A stretch of 64,000 bases of DNA from Halovibrio salipaludis (GCF_002286965.1 NZ_NSKD01000008.1:1-64000), one strand, 5' to 3'; shown: positions 7,478-17,127, counted from the first letter of the stretch. Numbers and translations are program-made. The notes: generated by a model from the sequence alone, not told the origin.

Positions 7478-8689
7478 TCAATCAGAAACAACAGTAGATT
7501 CAGTCGCTGAGTCCTTGCTGCGGCGCTGGATCAGCAAGCTACCCAGTGCCGTCAGCCCCAGCGTGGCCACGGCCACCGTGAAAATCAGGCCGGCTGTGCG
7601 TAAGCCGAGTGTGTCGGCAGCAATACCGATGCCGATCACAGGCACCGAAAGGGCCAGGTAGAGGACCACGAAAAACGTTGAAAGAACCTCACCACGGCGA
7701 TGGGAGGGGCTGGCTGCTGCAACCGCGCCCAGGCCGGCGCGAAGCGTAACGCCCTGACCCAGGCCCGCTATCACGGCGCCGGCCAGCAACGCCGTCAGTG
7801 AAGCAAGACCAATAGCCGCCCCAATCAGGGCAACGCCGACGACCAGTAAGAGGCACCCCACCGGCAGCCGCCACGTTTCCGGAAGGCGTTGCTGGCCACC
7901 CTGTCCGGCGGTGGAGGCGATGAAGACCACGAAAACGACGGCACCGGCGGTCGCCCTATTGGTGATCTCCAGGATATTGCCCATAACCGCGGGGGCCACA
8001 GCGGTAAACAAGCCCAGAACCGCAAAGCCGGCGAAGCCGGCAATCGCAGCCGGCAGGAACACGCCCCGGACTTCGGCAGGCACCCGTGGCACCTGCACGC
8101 GCAACCGCTGCCCGGCCGGTTGCGTCACCGTCTCCGGGGCGCACCAGACGACCGCACCCCCCAGTGCCAAGAGCACAAGATCAAGGATAAAGCACAGGTG
8201 CAGGGGCGCGGGAAGGTATTGCGACAGTCCCCCCGCAACCAATGGACCGAGACCGAGTCCCCCCATGTTCGCAGCTGTGGCAACGAAGGTGGCTTTACTC
8301 AACCAGGCCCGTGGCGCGAGCTCCACAACGGTCACCGTTGCCGTCCCCGTGAAGATGCCTGCTGATAGACCGGAAAGCAGACGCCCAAGCAGTAACGGGC
8401 CGACGCTACCGCCGACCAGAAACAGAACAGCGCTGGCCGCGGACAACGCCAGGCCCACTCCAAGGAGCGGCCTGCGGCCCAGTTGATCAGACCAGGTGCC
8501 GACCGACAAAAGCGCGACGATCACGCCAACCGCGTAGGTCGCAAAAATGACCGTAATCATGAGTTGTGAAAAACCCAGCTTCTGTTGGTACAACGGATAC
8601 AGTGGGGTTGGCAGCGTCGTGCCCATCATGATGACGGCGAAGACCAGTGCGATCGCCAGAAACGTCGTTTTCGAACTGCCCAGGATCAT
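7478..8689 (-). CDS. MFS transporter (drug-efflux type)
   Basis: The protein has 403 residues with about 12 hydrophobic segments. The MFS loop 2-3 signature is present as GTWSDQLGRRPLLG (about residues 63-76), after an N-terminal helix ending PTPLYPLYQ. The pattern fits sugar or drug proton antiporters of the inner membrane. The first half is well conserved and the second half Ala/Gly-rich. Upstream (8690-8994, no gene) there is a TAGAC palindrome suggesting control by a TetR-like repressor, whose gene is not adjacent. The exported substrate is unknown. Confidence 0.8.
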   Translation of the reverse strand: MILGSSKTTFLAIALVFAVIMMGTTLPTPLYPLYQQKLGFSQLMITVIFATYAVGVIVALLSVGTWSDQLGRRPLLGVGLALSAASAVLFLVGGSVGPLLLGRLLSGLSAGIFTGTATVTVVELAPRAWLSKATFVATAANMGGLGLGPLVAGGLSQYLPAPLHLCFILDLVLLALGGAVVWCAPETVTQPAGQRLRVQVPRVPAEVRGVFLPAAIAGFAGFAVLGLFTAVAPAVMGNILEITNRATAGAVVFVVFIASTAGQGGQQRLPETWRLPVGCLLLVVGVALIGAAIGLASLTALLAGAVIAGLGQGVTLRAGLGAVAAASPSHRRGEVLSTFFVVLYLALSVPVIGIGIAADTLGLRTAGLIFTVAVATLGLTALGSLLIQRRSKDSATESTVVSD

Positions 8690-8829
8690 AAAAAGCTCTC
8701 AGACGCGGGTCTGTCCCAACGCACCCGGTCGGCAAACACGGTAGCAAGGCCAGTGTCGCCGGAAACCCGCCGCGCCACAGGATCGAATGATTCAGTCGCG
8801 TGATCGGTGATCGTGCACGCCGCGCATAC

Positions 8830-8844
8830 TAGACCGGTCGTCTA
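8830..8844. promoter_or_regulatory. Operator-like palindrome upstream of the MFS gene
   Basis: TAGAC (8830-8834) is inverted as GTCTA (8840-8844) around CGGTC. This TAGAC-centred dyad resembles NemR/TetR-type operators. It lies 141 bases upstream of the MFS start in the 305-base gap 8690-8994. Apart from this site I see nothing else in that gap. Confidence 0.45.
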
Positions 8845-8994
8845 TACTCATCAATAGGGGTAATTGGGTAGTTTTAATGCAGGAGATCAATCGGGTTTGG
8901 AGATCAGAGGAGAGGTTGGCCGCTGCAAGCAGTCCCCGACCAGTCGCACGCGACGAACCAGGGACCACTCTCAGCGCCCTAAAGCCAGACGGAC

Positions 8995-10404
8995 TCAGTC
9001 CGAATCGATCAGCTTGCCAGGGTTCATGATGCCGTTGGGGTCGAACACTTTCTTGATGCCTTTCATCACGGCAATCTCTTCAGCGCTCTTGGTGAAGCCA
9101 AGGTACTTCTTCTTCACCATCCCAACACCATGCTCAGCCGAAACACTGCCCTCATACCGCTGAACAATCTCAAACACCAGATCATTCACCGTCTCACAGC
9201 GCTTGAAAAACTCCTGCTTCTCCATATCCGCCGGCTTGAGGATGTTCAGGTGCAGGTTACCGTCACCAATGTGGCCGTACCAGATGATCTCGAAATCCGG
9301 GTACTCCTTGCTCACCACCGAATGGATCTCGTTCAGGAACTCCGGCACCCGCGAAATCCGAACCGATAGATCATTCTTGTAGGGCGTATGCGGCGCAATG
9401 GACTCAGAGATCCGCTCGCGCAGCTGCCACAGCTTCTCCGCCTGACCCTCGCTCTGGCTGATCACGCCATCAACCACCCATTCCTGCTCCACACAGTGCT
9501 CGAACAGCGCCATGGCCTCCTCCATCACACCCTCGGAGGTCGCCTCGAACTCCAACAGCGCGTAGTAGGGGCACTCGGTCTCGAACGGCCGCGGCACCTC
9601 GGCGTGCGCCTGGACGTGCGCGATCGCCTCGTTGGAGAAGAACTCGTAAGCGGTCAGGTCCAGCTTGGAGCGGAAACTCTGGAGCACATCCATGGTGTTG
9701 CTCAGGTCATTCAGCCCCAGAACCATCACCGTCAGGTTGGAGGGCTGGCGCGCCAGCTTCATGGTCGCCTCGGTAATGAAGCCCAGGGTGCCCTCGCCGC
9801 CGATGAACAGCTGGCGCAGGTCATAGCCAGTGTTGTTCTTCTCCAGCCCGTTGTTGAGCTCCAGGATCTCGCCGGCACCGGTGACCACCTTCAGGCCCAG
9901 CACCCAGTCACGGGTCATGCCGTAGCGGATCACCTTGATGCCACCGGCGTTGGTGGCAATGTTGCCCCCCAGCTCACTGGAGCCGGCAGAGGCGAAATCC
10001 ACCGGATAGTACAGGCCCTGCTCGTCCGCATACTGCTGCAGCTGCTCGGTCACCACACCCGCCTCGCACTGCACCAGGCGGTCATTGGCGTTGAAATCCA
10101 GGATCCGGTTCATGCGATCCATGGCCACCACCATTTCACCGTTGGCGGCGACAGCGCCCGCGCTCAGGCCGGTGCGCCCACCTGAAGGCACCAGCGCCAT
10201 ATGCTGCTCATTGGCGTAGCGGACGATGGCCTGAACCTCCTCCGTCGACTTTGGCAGCACTACAGCCAGTGGCGCCGGATCGTAGATGCGGGTCCAGTCG
10301 CAGCCATAGGCGGCCAGATCATCAGGGGCGGTCAGGACCTTACCACCGTCGGTAAGAAGTCCTTCGAGTGTCTGCGGATCGAACGCCGTTGCCGTTGTAC
10401 TCAT
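8995..10404 (-). CDS. FAD-binding oxidoreductase, D-2-hydroxyglutarate dehydrogenase type
   Basis: This is a GlcD/D-lactate dehydrogenase-superfamily flavoprotein of about 469 residues. The N-terminal PCMH FAD domain contains VPSGGRTGLSAGAV and GSSELGGNIATNAGG. The C-terminal FAD-oxidase cap contains the metal-site sequence WYGHIGDGNLHLN and ends with SAEHGVGMVKKKYL. I placed the start at ATG 10404, giving MSTTATAFDP, because the upstream extension is atypical. Divergent from serA with 161 bases between, it matches the gene pair in Pseudomonas where this enzyme reoxidises the D-2-hydroxyglutarate made by SerA, passing electrons to ETF. Glycolate or D-lactate oxidation is the alternative. Confidence 0.82.
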   Translation of the reverse strand: MSTTATAFDPQTLEGLLTDGGKVLTAPDDLAAYGCDWTRIYDPAPLAVVLPKSTEEVQAIVRYANEQHMALVPSGGRTGLSAGAVAANGEMVVAMDRMNRILDFNANDRLVQCEAGVVTEQLQQYADEQGLYYPVDFASAGSSELGGNIATNAGGIKVIRYGMTRDWVLGLKVVTGAGEILELNNGLEKNNTGYDLRQLFIGGEGTLGFITEATMKLARQPSNLTVMVLGLNDLSNTMDVLQSFRSKLDLTAYEFFSNEAIAHVQAHAEVPRPFETECPYYALLEFEATSEGVMEEAMALFEHCVEQEWVVDGVISQSEGQAEKLWQLRERISESIAPHTPYKNDLSVRISRVPEFLNEIHSVVSKEYPDFEIIWYGHIGDGNLHLNILKPADMEKQEFFKRCETVNDLVFEIVQRYEGSVSAEHGVGMVKKKYLGFTKSAEEIAVMKGIKKVFDPNGIMNPGKLIDSD

Positions 10405-10463
10405 AGCGTCAGGATTCCTCCAGGAGCTGTTCAAAATCCGACCAAAAGTCGGGAAAAGATCGT

Positions 10464-10483
10464 AAGCTATGCTACCATAGCTT
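10464..10483. promoter_or_regulatory. Inverted repeat in the divergent serA promoter region
   Basis: AAGCTATG (10464-10471) and CATAGCTT (10476-10483) form an 8-bp dyad with a CTAC spacer. It sits midway between the divergent dehydrogenase and serA starts and is a candidate operator able to coordinate both genes. No regulator gene is adjacent. Confidence 0.45.
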
Positions 10484-10565
10484 CTCCAACAATGCGGCGG
10501 AGACCGCAACTTTCTGATTTCATTTCATTTTTCGGAAACTCAGACTCAGACGGGAATTTTCTGTC

Positions 10566-11795
10566 ATGGCTAAGACATCACTCGACAAGAGTAAGATCCG
10601 CTTTCTGCTGCTTGAAGGCGTCCATCAATCAGCCGTGGAGACGCTCAACGCGGCCGGCTACACCAACATTGAACACATCAGTCACTCCCTGCCGGAGGAG
10701 GAGCTGCTGGAGAAGATCAAGGATGCCCATTTCGTCGGCATCCGGTCACGCACCCAGCTCACCGAGAAGGTCTTCCAGCACGCCAACAAGCTTGTCGCCG
10801 TGGGTTGCTTCTGCATCGGCACCAACCAGGTCGACCTGGAAGCGGCCAAGAAGCGTGGCATCGCCGTATTCAACGCGCCGCACTCCAACACGCGCAGCGT
10901 GGCGGAGCTGGTGATCGCACAGACCATCCTGCTGCTGCGCGGCACACCGGAGAAAAACGCCGCCGCTCACCGCGGTGTCTGGACCAAGTCCGCCAGCAAC
11001 AGCTACGAAACCCGGGGCAAGAATCTGGGCATCATCGGTTACGGCAACATCGGCTCACAGCTGAGCGTGCTGGCCGAATCCCTGGGCATGCATGTCTACT
11101 TCTACGACGTCATCGCCAAGCTGTCACTGGGCAACGCGACCCAGGTGAGCTCCATGAAGGAGCTGCTGGCGATGTCCGACGTGGTTACCCTGCACGTCCC
11201 GGAGACCGAATCCACACGCGACATGTTCGGCGCCGACGAGCTGGCCCAGATGAAGCAGGGCAGCATCCTGATCAATGCCTCGCGCGGTACCGTGCTGGAC
11301 ATTGATGCCCTCGCCGACGCCCTGCGCTCCGGCAAGCTGCTTGGCGCGGCCGTGGATGTCTTCCCGACCGAGCCGAAGTCCAACAACGAGGAGTTCGTCT
11401 CCCCGCTGCGTGAGTTCGACAACGTCATCCTGACCCCCCACGTGGGCGGCTCCACCGTGGAAGCGCAGGAGAACATCGGCTCCGAAGTGGCCGAGAAGCT
11501 GGCCACCTACAGCGACAACGGTACCTCCGTGGGCTCGGTGAACTTCCCGGAAGTGGCCCTGCCGGAGCACCCGAACCAGCACCGGCTGCTGCACATCCAC
11601 GAGAACATCCCCGGCGTCATGTCCGAGATCAACCAGATCTTCTCCGAAAATGACGTGAATGTGTGTGGACAGTACCTGCGCACCAATGATCAGATTGGTT
11701 ATGTCGTGGTGGACGTCGACAAGGCGTACAGCGATGTGGCCCTGAAGAAACTCCGTGAAGTGAAGGGCACCATCAAGGCACGGGTACTGTTCTGA
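10566..11795 (+). CDS. serA: D-3-phosphoglycerate dehydrogenase
   Basis: This 409-residue enzyme catalyses the first step of L-serine synthesis, oxidising 3-phosphoglycerate with NAD+, and the E. coli-type enzyme also reduces 2-oxoglutarate. It has the substrate domain, the Rossmann motif GIIGYGNIGSQLSVLAES, the catalytic segment INASRGTVLDIDAL, and TPHVGGSTVEAQ with the catalytic His. A C-terminal ACT domain (about 335-409, HENIPGVMSEINQIFSENDV) allows serine feedback. Length and order match E. coli/Pseudomonas SerA. The divergent FAD enzyme is its probable metabolic partner. A small coiled-coil gene follows 20 bases downstream. Confidence 0.95.
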   Translation: MAKTSLDKSKIRFLLLEGVHQSAVETLNAAGYTNIEHISHSLPEEELLEKIKDAHFVGIRSRTQLTEKVFQHANKLVAVGCFCIGTNQVDLEAAKKRGIAVFNAPHSNTRSVAELVIAQTILLLRGTPEKNAAAHRGVWTKSASNSYETRGKNLGIIGYGNIGSQLSVLAESLGMHVYFYDVIAKLSLGNATQVSSMKELLAMSDVVTLHVPETESTRDMFGADELAQMKQGSILINASRGTVLDIDALADALRSGKLLGAAVDVFPTEPKSNNEEFVSPLREFDNVILTPHVGGSTVEAQENIGSEVAEKLATYSDNGTSVGSVNFPEVALPEHPNQHRLLHIHENIPGVMSEINQIFSENDVNVCGQYLRTNDQIGYVVVDVDKAYSDVALKKLREVKGTIKARVLF

Positions 11796-11815
11796 CACAC
11801 TCGAGGAGGTGTGAC

Positions 11816-12097
11816 ATGTCACTGAAGGATACGCTGATCCAGAAACTGGAAACGCAGGTTGAGAGCTGGGAAAGCCGGCTCGAGACTCTTCGGGCGCAGT
11901 TCAATGAGTATAAGGCCAAGGCGGAGAACCACCAGGCCACGGAAGAACTCAAGGAAAAGACCGCCAAGCGGATTGCCGATCTCAAGGAGGATATCGATAC
12001 GGCCCGCACCCGGCTTGAGGAACTTCGCGCCAGTGGCGAGTCACGCCTCAGTGAGCTCAAGAGCAAGGTTGAGGACTTCCTGAACCGTCGCTCCTGA
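11816..12097 (+). CDS. Small coiled-coil protein
   Basis: The 93-residue protein is almost entirely heptad-patterned helix rich in Glu, Lys, Leu and Arg, from ETQVESWESRLETLRAQF through RLSELKSKVEDFL. It has no signal peptide or membrane segment. It is of the type annotated as sll1863-like or small coiled-coil stress protein, with no defined biochemical role. GAGGAGGTG lies 5 bases upstream of the ATG, and the gene probably shares the serA transcript, ending at the terminator just after it. Confidence 0.8.
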   Translation: MSLKDTLIQKLETQVESWESRLETLRAQFNEYKAKAENHQATEELKEKTAKRIADLKEDIDTARTRLEELRASGESRLSELKSKVEDFLNRRS

Positions 12098-12108
12098 GCC
12101 TACCCCCG

Positions 12109-12140
12109 GGACACCCGCCCAGCCGGGTGTCCGTCTTTTT
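12109..12140 (+). terminator. Intrinsic terminator of the serA unit
   Basis: GGACACCCG (12109-12117) pairs with CGGGTGTCC (12124-12132) over a 6-base loop and is followed by GTCTTTTT. It is a textbook rho-independent terminator. Confidence 0.9.
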
Positions 12141-12254
12141 CTCTCCTCCTTCATTAATTCCGAAAACGAATATCAAAATGAACAATAAGGCTTTCTGGTA
12201 ATATGGGCCAGTGGTAGCCTCTCCCGGTATTTCACAGATGACCCGAGAGGCGTA

Positions 12255-14033
12255 ATGGGCTGGAACGGCTGGATAAGCCTTATGACCGTGGCCGGTGTGC
12301 TCATCACCCTGATGACCACACGCCTTGGGACCGACCTGGTCATGCTCACCGCCCTGATCTTCCTGACCATCTCCGGCATCCTGACCCACCAGGAGGCACT
12401 GGCCGGCTTCAGCAACAGCGGCCTGATCACCGTTGCCTTCATGTACGTGATCGCGGCCGGCATCCATAACACCGGTGGTCTGGACTGGATCATCAAGCAC
12501 CTGCTCGGGCACCCGCAGACGGTACGGTACGCCCAGGCCAGGGTCATCGCCCCGGTCGCCGGGCTCAGTGGCTTCCTGAACAATACCCCGGTGGTCGCCA
12601 CCTTCATCCCGGCCATTGCACGCTGGGCCCGCCACCACGGCATTCCCGTGGCGCCGCTGCTCATGACCCTGAGCTACGCCGCCATCCTGGGCGGCACACT
12701 GACCCTGATCGGCACCAGCACCAACCTCATCGTCAATGGCCTCTATATGGATCTGGCGGATACCGAAGGGTTCCACCTCTTCGATATCACCCGGATCAGT
12801 GTGCCGGTGGTACTGGTTGGCCTTGCCTTCATCGTACTCTGGTTGCCGTTCGTGCTCCGTGGCCGCCGGAATAATGGCAGGCAGATGTTTGGCGATTTCC
12901 GTGAATACACGGTGGAGATGGCCGTGGCCAATGACGGCCCGCTGGTCGGCCAGACCGTGGAAGAAGCCGGGCTGCGCCACCTTCAGGGCCTGTACCTGGT
13001 GGAAATCGAACGCGAGGGCGGTGTGGTTACCGCCGTGCCGTCCGAAGAACGGCTGCGCAGCGGCGACCGCCTGGTATTCGCCGGTGACGTCCAGTCGATC
13101 ATTGAACTGCGCCAGATCCGGGGCCTGGTGCCCTCCACCGAGGAACAGCCCCTGCTTGCCAAGGAAGCACCGGAGCGGCGCATTGTCGAGGCCGTGGTAT
13201 CTCCCGAGTGCCTGGCTGTGGGCAGCACCATCCGGGAGAGTCGTTTCCGGGAGAAATACGGTGCGGTGGTGCTGGCCATCGCCCGCAATGGCCAGCGCAT
13301 CGAAGGCAATCTCGGCAATATCCGACTGGAATCGGCAGACACGCTGTTGCTGGAGGCCCGGCCCGTGTTCGTGACCCGGCAGCGCTACTCGCGGGACTTC
13401 CTGCTGGTCAACGACACGGAAGAGGAAAGCCCGGACCACCGCAAGTCCTGGCGGGCCTGGACCATTCTGCTGGCGGTGGTACTGCTGGCCGCCACCAATA
13501 CCCTGTCGATGCTGCATGCCGCCATGGTCGGCGCACTGGCGATGATGGCCACCAAGTGCCTGAACCTGAACCTGGCCCGACGCAGCCTGGATGGCCATGT
13601 GTTGCTGACCATCGCGTGCTCATTCGCGCTCGGTAATGCCATGGACAAGACGGGGGCGGCCGCCTGGCTGGCTCACGGTGTGCTCAGCCTGACAGCGGGG
13701 GACTACCTGCTGATGCTGGTGGCCACCTATGCACTGGTGAACGTCATGACAGAAATGATCACCAACAACGCGGCGGCCCTGCTGACGCTTCCGATTGTAC
13801 TGGCGATCACCCAGAGCACCGGCATGCCCGCGGAACCCTTTGTGCTCACGCTGATGATGGCAGCCTCCGCGAGCTTCACCACGCCACTGGGCTACCAGAC
13901 CAACCTGATGGTCTTCGGCCCTGGCGGGTTCCGGTTCATCGATTTCATGCGCGCCGGCCTGCCCCTGAACATTCTGTGCGGGATCATGACGGTACTGACC
14001 GTCAGCACCGTCTATCCCGGCGGGGCGGGCTGA
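12255..14033 (+). CDS. SLC13/DASS-family anion permease with two RCK_C domains
   Basis: The protein has 592 residues. The N-terminal membrane half includes GFLNNTPVVATFIP and TLIGTSTNLIVNG, the SNT-type motif of DASS transporters. A soluble insert (about 205-390) carries two TrkA-C/RCK_C repeats (VGQTVEEAGLRHLQGLYLVEIER and RIVEAVVSPECLAVGSTI). The second membrane half contains MITNNAAALLTLPI and a second TTPLGYQTNLMV motif. Family members import sulfate, dicarboxylates or other oxyanions with Na+. The substrate here is not determinable. It is transcribed from its own 114-base leader after the serA terminator. Confidence 0.85.
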   Translation: MGWNGWISLMTVAGVLITLMTTRLGTDLVMLTALIFLTISGILTHQEALAGFSNSGLITVAFMYVIAAGIHNTGGLDWIIKHLLGHPQTVRYAQARVIAPVAGLSGFLNNTPVVATFIPAIARWARHHGIPVAPLLMTLSYAAILGGTLTLIGTSTNLIVNGLYMDLADTEGFHLFDITRISVPVVLVGLAFIVLWLPFVLRGRRNNGRQMFGDFREYTVEMAVANDGPLVGQTVEEAGLRHLQGLYLVEIEREGGVVTAVPSEERLRSGDRLVFAGDVQSIIELRQIRGLVPSTEEQPLLAKEAPERRIVEAVVSPECLAVGSTIRESRFREKYGAVVLAIARNGQRIEGNLGNIRLESADTLLLEARPVFVTRQRYSRDFLLVNDTEEESPDHRKSWRAWTILLAVVLLAATNTLSMLHAAMVGALAMMATKCLNLNLARRSLDGHVLLTIACSFALGNAMDKTGAAAWLAHGVLSLTAGDYLLMLVATYALVNVMTEMITNNAAALLTLPIVLAITQSTGMPAEPFVLTLMMAASASFTTPLGYQTNLMVFGPGGFRFIDFMRAGLPLNILCGIMTVLTVSTVYPGGAG

Positions 14034-14037
14034 GGCC

Positions 14038-14694
14038 TCACTCCATGGGCATCAGGTCGATCTCGACACGGCGGTTCTGCTGGCGTCCCTGCTCGGTATC
14101 ATTGCTGGCGATGGGGAAGCGCGGGCCATAGCCACTGGTATGGACACGCCCCTGAGCCACGCCCTGGTTGAGCAGATACTGGGCCACGGACTGGGCACGC
14201 TTCTCACTGAGCTGCTGGTTGTACTCAAAACTACCAGTATTGTCGGTGTGGCCACCCACAGCGATGGCGGTCTGATCAAACTCCTTCACCACCAGTACCA
14301 CGGAATCCAGCACGTCGTGGAAGGACGTACGGATGTTCGAGCGATCCACGTCAAAGGTGATATTGCCAGGCATGATCAGCTCAATCTTGTTGCCATCACG
14401 CTTGACCCGGACGCCGGTACCCTCGAGCCGCTGGCGCAGCTGCGCTTCCTGGCGGTCCATGTACTGGCCGATACCGGCGCCGAGCAGCCCACCCGAGGCG
14501 GCGCCGATCATGATGCCCTTCTCCCGGTCCCCCTTGCTTGAGGTCGCGGCACCAGTGGCCGCACCGGCAACAGCACCGATCACACTGCCGATCACGGTCT
14601 TCGAGGTCTGCTGTTCACCGGTATAGGCATCCTGGGTGGCACAGCCACTGATCATGGTGGTGCTCAGGGCAACAGCCATCAGCGTTTTTTTCAT
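14038..14694 (-). CDS. OmpA-family lipoprotein (YiaD-like)
   Basis: This 218-residue lipoprotein has the signal and lipobox AVALSTTMISGC and then glycine-zipper segments (VIGSVIGAVAGAATGAA, GLLGAGIGQYMD). The C-terminal OmpA peptidoglycan-binding domain (about 105-215) includes GGHTDNTGSFEYNQQLSEKR and RRVEI. It is predicted to sit in the outer membrane and grip peptidoglycan in the periplasm. Its ATG overlaps the stop of the upstream hydrolase gene (ATGA), so translation is coupled. It converges on the SLC13 gene with 4 bases between. Confidence 0.9.
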   Translation of the reverse strand: MKKTLMAVALSTTMISGCATQDAYTGEQQTSKTVIGSVIGAVAGAATGAATSSKGDREKGIMIGAASGGLLGAGIGQYMDRQEAQLRQRLEGTGVRVKRDGNKIELIMPGNITFDVDRSNIRTSFHDVLDSVVLVVKEFDQTAIAVGGHTDNTGSFEYNQQLSEKRAQSVAQYLLNQGVAQGRVHTSGYGPRFPIASNDTEQGRQQNRRVEIDLMPME

Positions 14695-15719
14695 TCCTCA
14701 TTCCCCTTTCTGTGGACACCGGGCATGACGGCTTCCGCCAGCACCCGCTCAATCTCAGCGCCAACCGCATCCTGGACCTGGCCCAGGATGGGATCCGCCT
14801 CGTTCACCAGATGATGCCTGCCCTCCGGGATCTGGTAAAGCCGCAGTCGCCGGAACTTACGCCGAAGCACCCGCAGGTTGTGCCGCCAGTCCACGGTCAT
14901 GTCCTGCTCGCCCTGGACAACAGCGAGATCATAGTCCACCGGCAACGCTGCCTCGATACGCGGAATCCACCGCTTCAGGGCAGTCACCCAGTTCATGGCC
15001 ATGAACCGCGCCTGGAGTGGGTCGTGCTCCTTGAGAAAGCGCACGAACTCACTGTCATTACTATTGGCGGTAAACACCCTCTTCCAGGTCTCCCGGAATG
15101 GGTTCATCAGCATGTGCAGCCATTTGCCACTGCTGAAGCCCGCCGGCCGAACCAGTGGCGCCAGCAGCACCACACCGCTGAAGGCAATGGCATCCGGGGC
15201 CTCCCGGCAGGAAAGCAGGTAGTCAATCACAACGGCGCCGCCGGTGCTCTGCCCGACCCCGATCCAGGGCTCGGGCACATGGTCACGGGACAGGCCCAGC
15301 ACTGTCAGGAGAACCCGCTGGTACTCACGGAAACTCCCGATGGCGGTCGGCCGCCCGCTCGACAGACCATGCCCCGGCAGGTCATAGATCAGCACATTCA
15401 ACCCCAGACCGAGGCAGTAACGGATCATACGGGTATAGAGGCCGGCATGGTCAAAGTAGCCATGGAAAAGAAATACGGTCCCGTGGGCGCCGGGCTGTTC
15501 GTAGTAATGCGTGGCGATACGGTATCCCGCTGCCCGTATCCAGCCCAGGTGGTGACGCACCGAAGGGAACTCCGGACCGGGCTCAAGACGGTAGAAGGCC
15601 TGGTAGGCGGCGACCGTGGTATCCGGCTCCGGGGTCTGCGAGAAACTGAAAGGTGGAAGCGAGGCAACAACCGCGTCGCGGTCCCAACCGGGACGGGTGG
15701 CACTGTCGTGCTGCGGCAT
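14691..15719 (-). CDS. Alpha/beta hydrolase, lysophospholipase-like
   Basis: The protein has about 342 residues. The oxyanion region HGTVFLFHGYFDHAGLY precedes the strand LIYDLPGHGLSSGR. The nucleophile elbow is GVGQSTGGAV (GxSxG). A late His falls in IPEGRHHLVNE and an Asp in VVQGEQDMTVD, completing the triad. This matches the monoacylglycerol lipase/PldB-type family acting on lysophospholipids or glycerides. ATG 15719 (MPQHDS) is favoured over an upstream TTG. It is first in a two-gene unit with the OmpA lipoprotein, consistent with an envelope role. Gap 15720-15891 is the divergent promoter region; no gene seen. Confidence 0.85.
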   Translation of the reverse strand: MPQHDSATRPGWDRDAVVASLPPFSFSQTPEPDTTVAAYQAFYRLEPGPEFPSVRHHLGWIRAAGYRIATHYYEQPGAHGTVFLFHGYFDHAGLYTRMIRYCLGLGLNVLIYDLPGHGLSSGRPTAIGSFREYQRVLLTVLGLSRDHVPEPWIGVGQSTGGAVVIDYLLSCREAPDAIAFSGVVLLAPLVRPAGFSSGKWLHMLMNPFRETWKRVFTANSNDSEFVRFLKEHDPLQARFMAMNWVTALKRWIPRIEAALPVDYDLAVVQGEQDMTVDWRHNLRVLRRKFRRLRLYQIPEGRHHLVNEADPILGQVQDAVGAEIERVLAEAVMPGVHRKGNEE

Positions 15720-15891
15720 CCAGACTGATCCTGAACGAAGAGTGAACAATGTCGCAGTCCCCCGTCAGGTGTCATTCACGGGATTTCCGTTTGACCCAGC
15801 GACAGGACCGCATAAGCTTGTCTCAGACAACTGTGAAAAAGCCTGTCAATCATGACATCCAGACTGATCCAATGCACGGAATGGTGGCGTA

Positions 15892-17106
15892 ATGCTCGAA
15901 ATGCGTAGTACTCCAGCCAACATTACCTCACCTCCGATCCTGCTGTCCGTGGGCCTGGCCGTCATTGTGCCCTGGCTGCACTGGCTCTTCCTGGATGTGC
16001 CCACCACCGCGGCCATCAGTCTCAGCGCGCTGGGCGTGGCGGGTGTGGGCGTACTCGGCATCTGGACGCTGAACCAGGGGCGTGAAAGCCAGGCGGAACA
16101 GACCCATGCGGCCGTGAACGACCAGTTCAGCGGCTTCCGGGAGCGGCTCAACGACATCCTCGCCACCTATCAGGACAACCTTGACCGCGTGCGTACCGAT
16201 ACCGGCCAGCTCAAGGGGCTTCTGGACGATTCGGTTCCGGACATGATGAACCTGTTTTTCCAGCTGCAGTCCCATCTGGAAACCCAGGATGACGTGATCC
16301 GGCGCATGCTCTCCGCAAGCGAATCCGTGACCGGCAACGACGATGAGGGCGATGTCAGCTTCGAGCGCATGGTCCAGGATGTCACCGCCGTTCTGGAGAA
16401 CTTCGTCAACACCATCGTCGAGACCAGCCGGATATCCGTGGAACTGGTGGATACCATGGGCCAGATCACGGGCGAAGTGCAGAAGATCGACGGCAATCTG
16501 GGCGAAATGGACAGCATCGCCGGCCAGACCAACCTGCTGGCCATCAATGCCGCCATCGAGGCCGCCCGGGCCGGCGAGGCGGGCCGCGGCTTCGCGGTGG
16601 TGGCCCAGGAAGTCCAGAACCTGTCCAGCCGTTCCCAGCAGTTCAGTGAGGACATCCGACGCAACGTCTCCACGGTACAGGGCCTGGTAACGCACGTTGA
16701 GCAGTCCATCAACGAGGTGGCTTCCCAGGACATGAACTTTGCCCTGCAGTCGAAGAAGTCCGTTGAGTCACTGATGGAGGAGATCCGGACGCTGGACGCC
16801 TCACGCAACGAAGCGGCCAACGAGCTGGCGGGCATCGCCGAGACGGTCAGTGAGGATGTGAACACCGGCGTCCGCAAGATGCAGTTCCAGGACATGGTCG
16901 ACCAGATCCTGCAACGCGTGAACGACAGGCTGGCGCTGGTGGACGATTCGGTCATCCGCATCCGGGGGCAGACGGATCTGGAGCCGGAAACCTGGCTGCG
17001 CGAGCTGGCAGATGAAGTGGAGCGCGCACGCGATGAGCAGACGCGCATCCGAGACAACACTCTGACCCAGGACTCCATGTCCGAGGGCAGCGTGGACCTG
17101 TTCTGA
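15892..17106 (+). CDS. Methyl-accepting chemotaxis-type transducer
   Basis: This 404-residue protein has two closely spaced hydrophobic helices near residues 16-60 and no periplasmic sensor or evident HAMP domain. A C-terminal MCP signalling domain follows, with the hairpin tip around [20 protein letters not shown] and [15 protein letters not shown]. Lacking a ligand domain, it would sense the membrane or the cytosol. It is followed 21 bases later by the STAS gene and then the phosphatase/kinase switch gene, so it may feed that system rather than flagella. No che or flagellar genes are in the window. Confidence 0.85.
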   Translation: MLEMRSTPANITSPPILLSVGLAVIVPWLHWLFLDVPTTAAISLSALGVAGVGVLGIWTLNQGRESQAEQTHAAVNDQFSGFRERLNDILATYQDNLDRVRTDTGQLKGLLDDSVPDMMNLFFQLQSHLETQDDVIRRMLSASESVTGNDDEGDVSFERMVQDVTAVLENFVNTIVETSRISVELVDTMGQITGEVQKIDGNLGEMDSIAGQTNLLAINAAIEAARAGEAGRGFAVVAQEVQNLSSRSQQFSEDIRRNVSTVQGLVTHVEQSINEVASQDMNFALQSKKSVESLMEEIRTLDASRNEAANELAGIAETVSEDVNTGVRKMQFQDMVDQILQRVNDRLALVDDSVIRIRGQTDLEPETWLRELADEVERARDEQTRIRDNTLTQDSMSEGSVDLF

Positions 17107-17127
17107 CCCAACGAAGGAAACTGACCC

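Noticed and set aside
12057-13598. Long open frame (513 codons) on the minus strand opposite the SLC13 gene
   Set aside because: His/Gln/Gly-rich translation with no family features; it is a GC-rich shadow of a clearly conserved permease gene.
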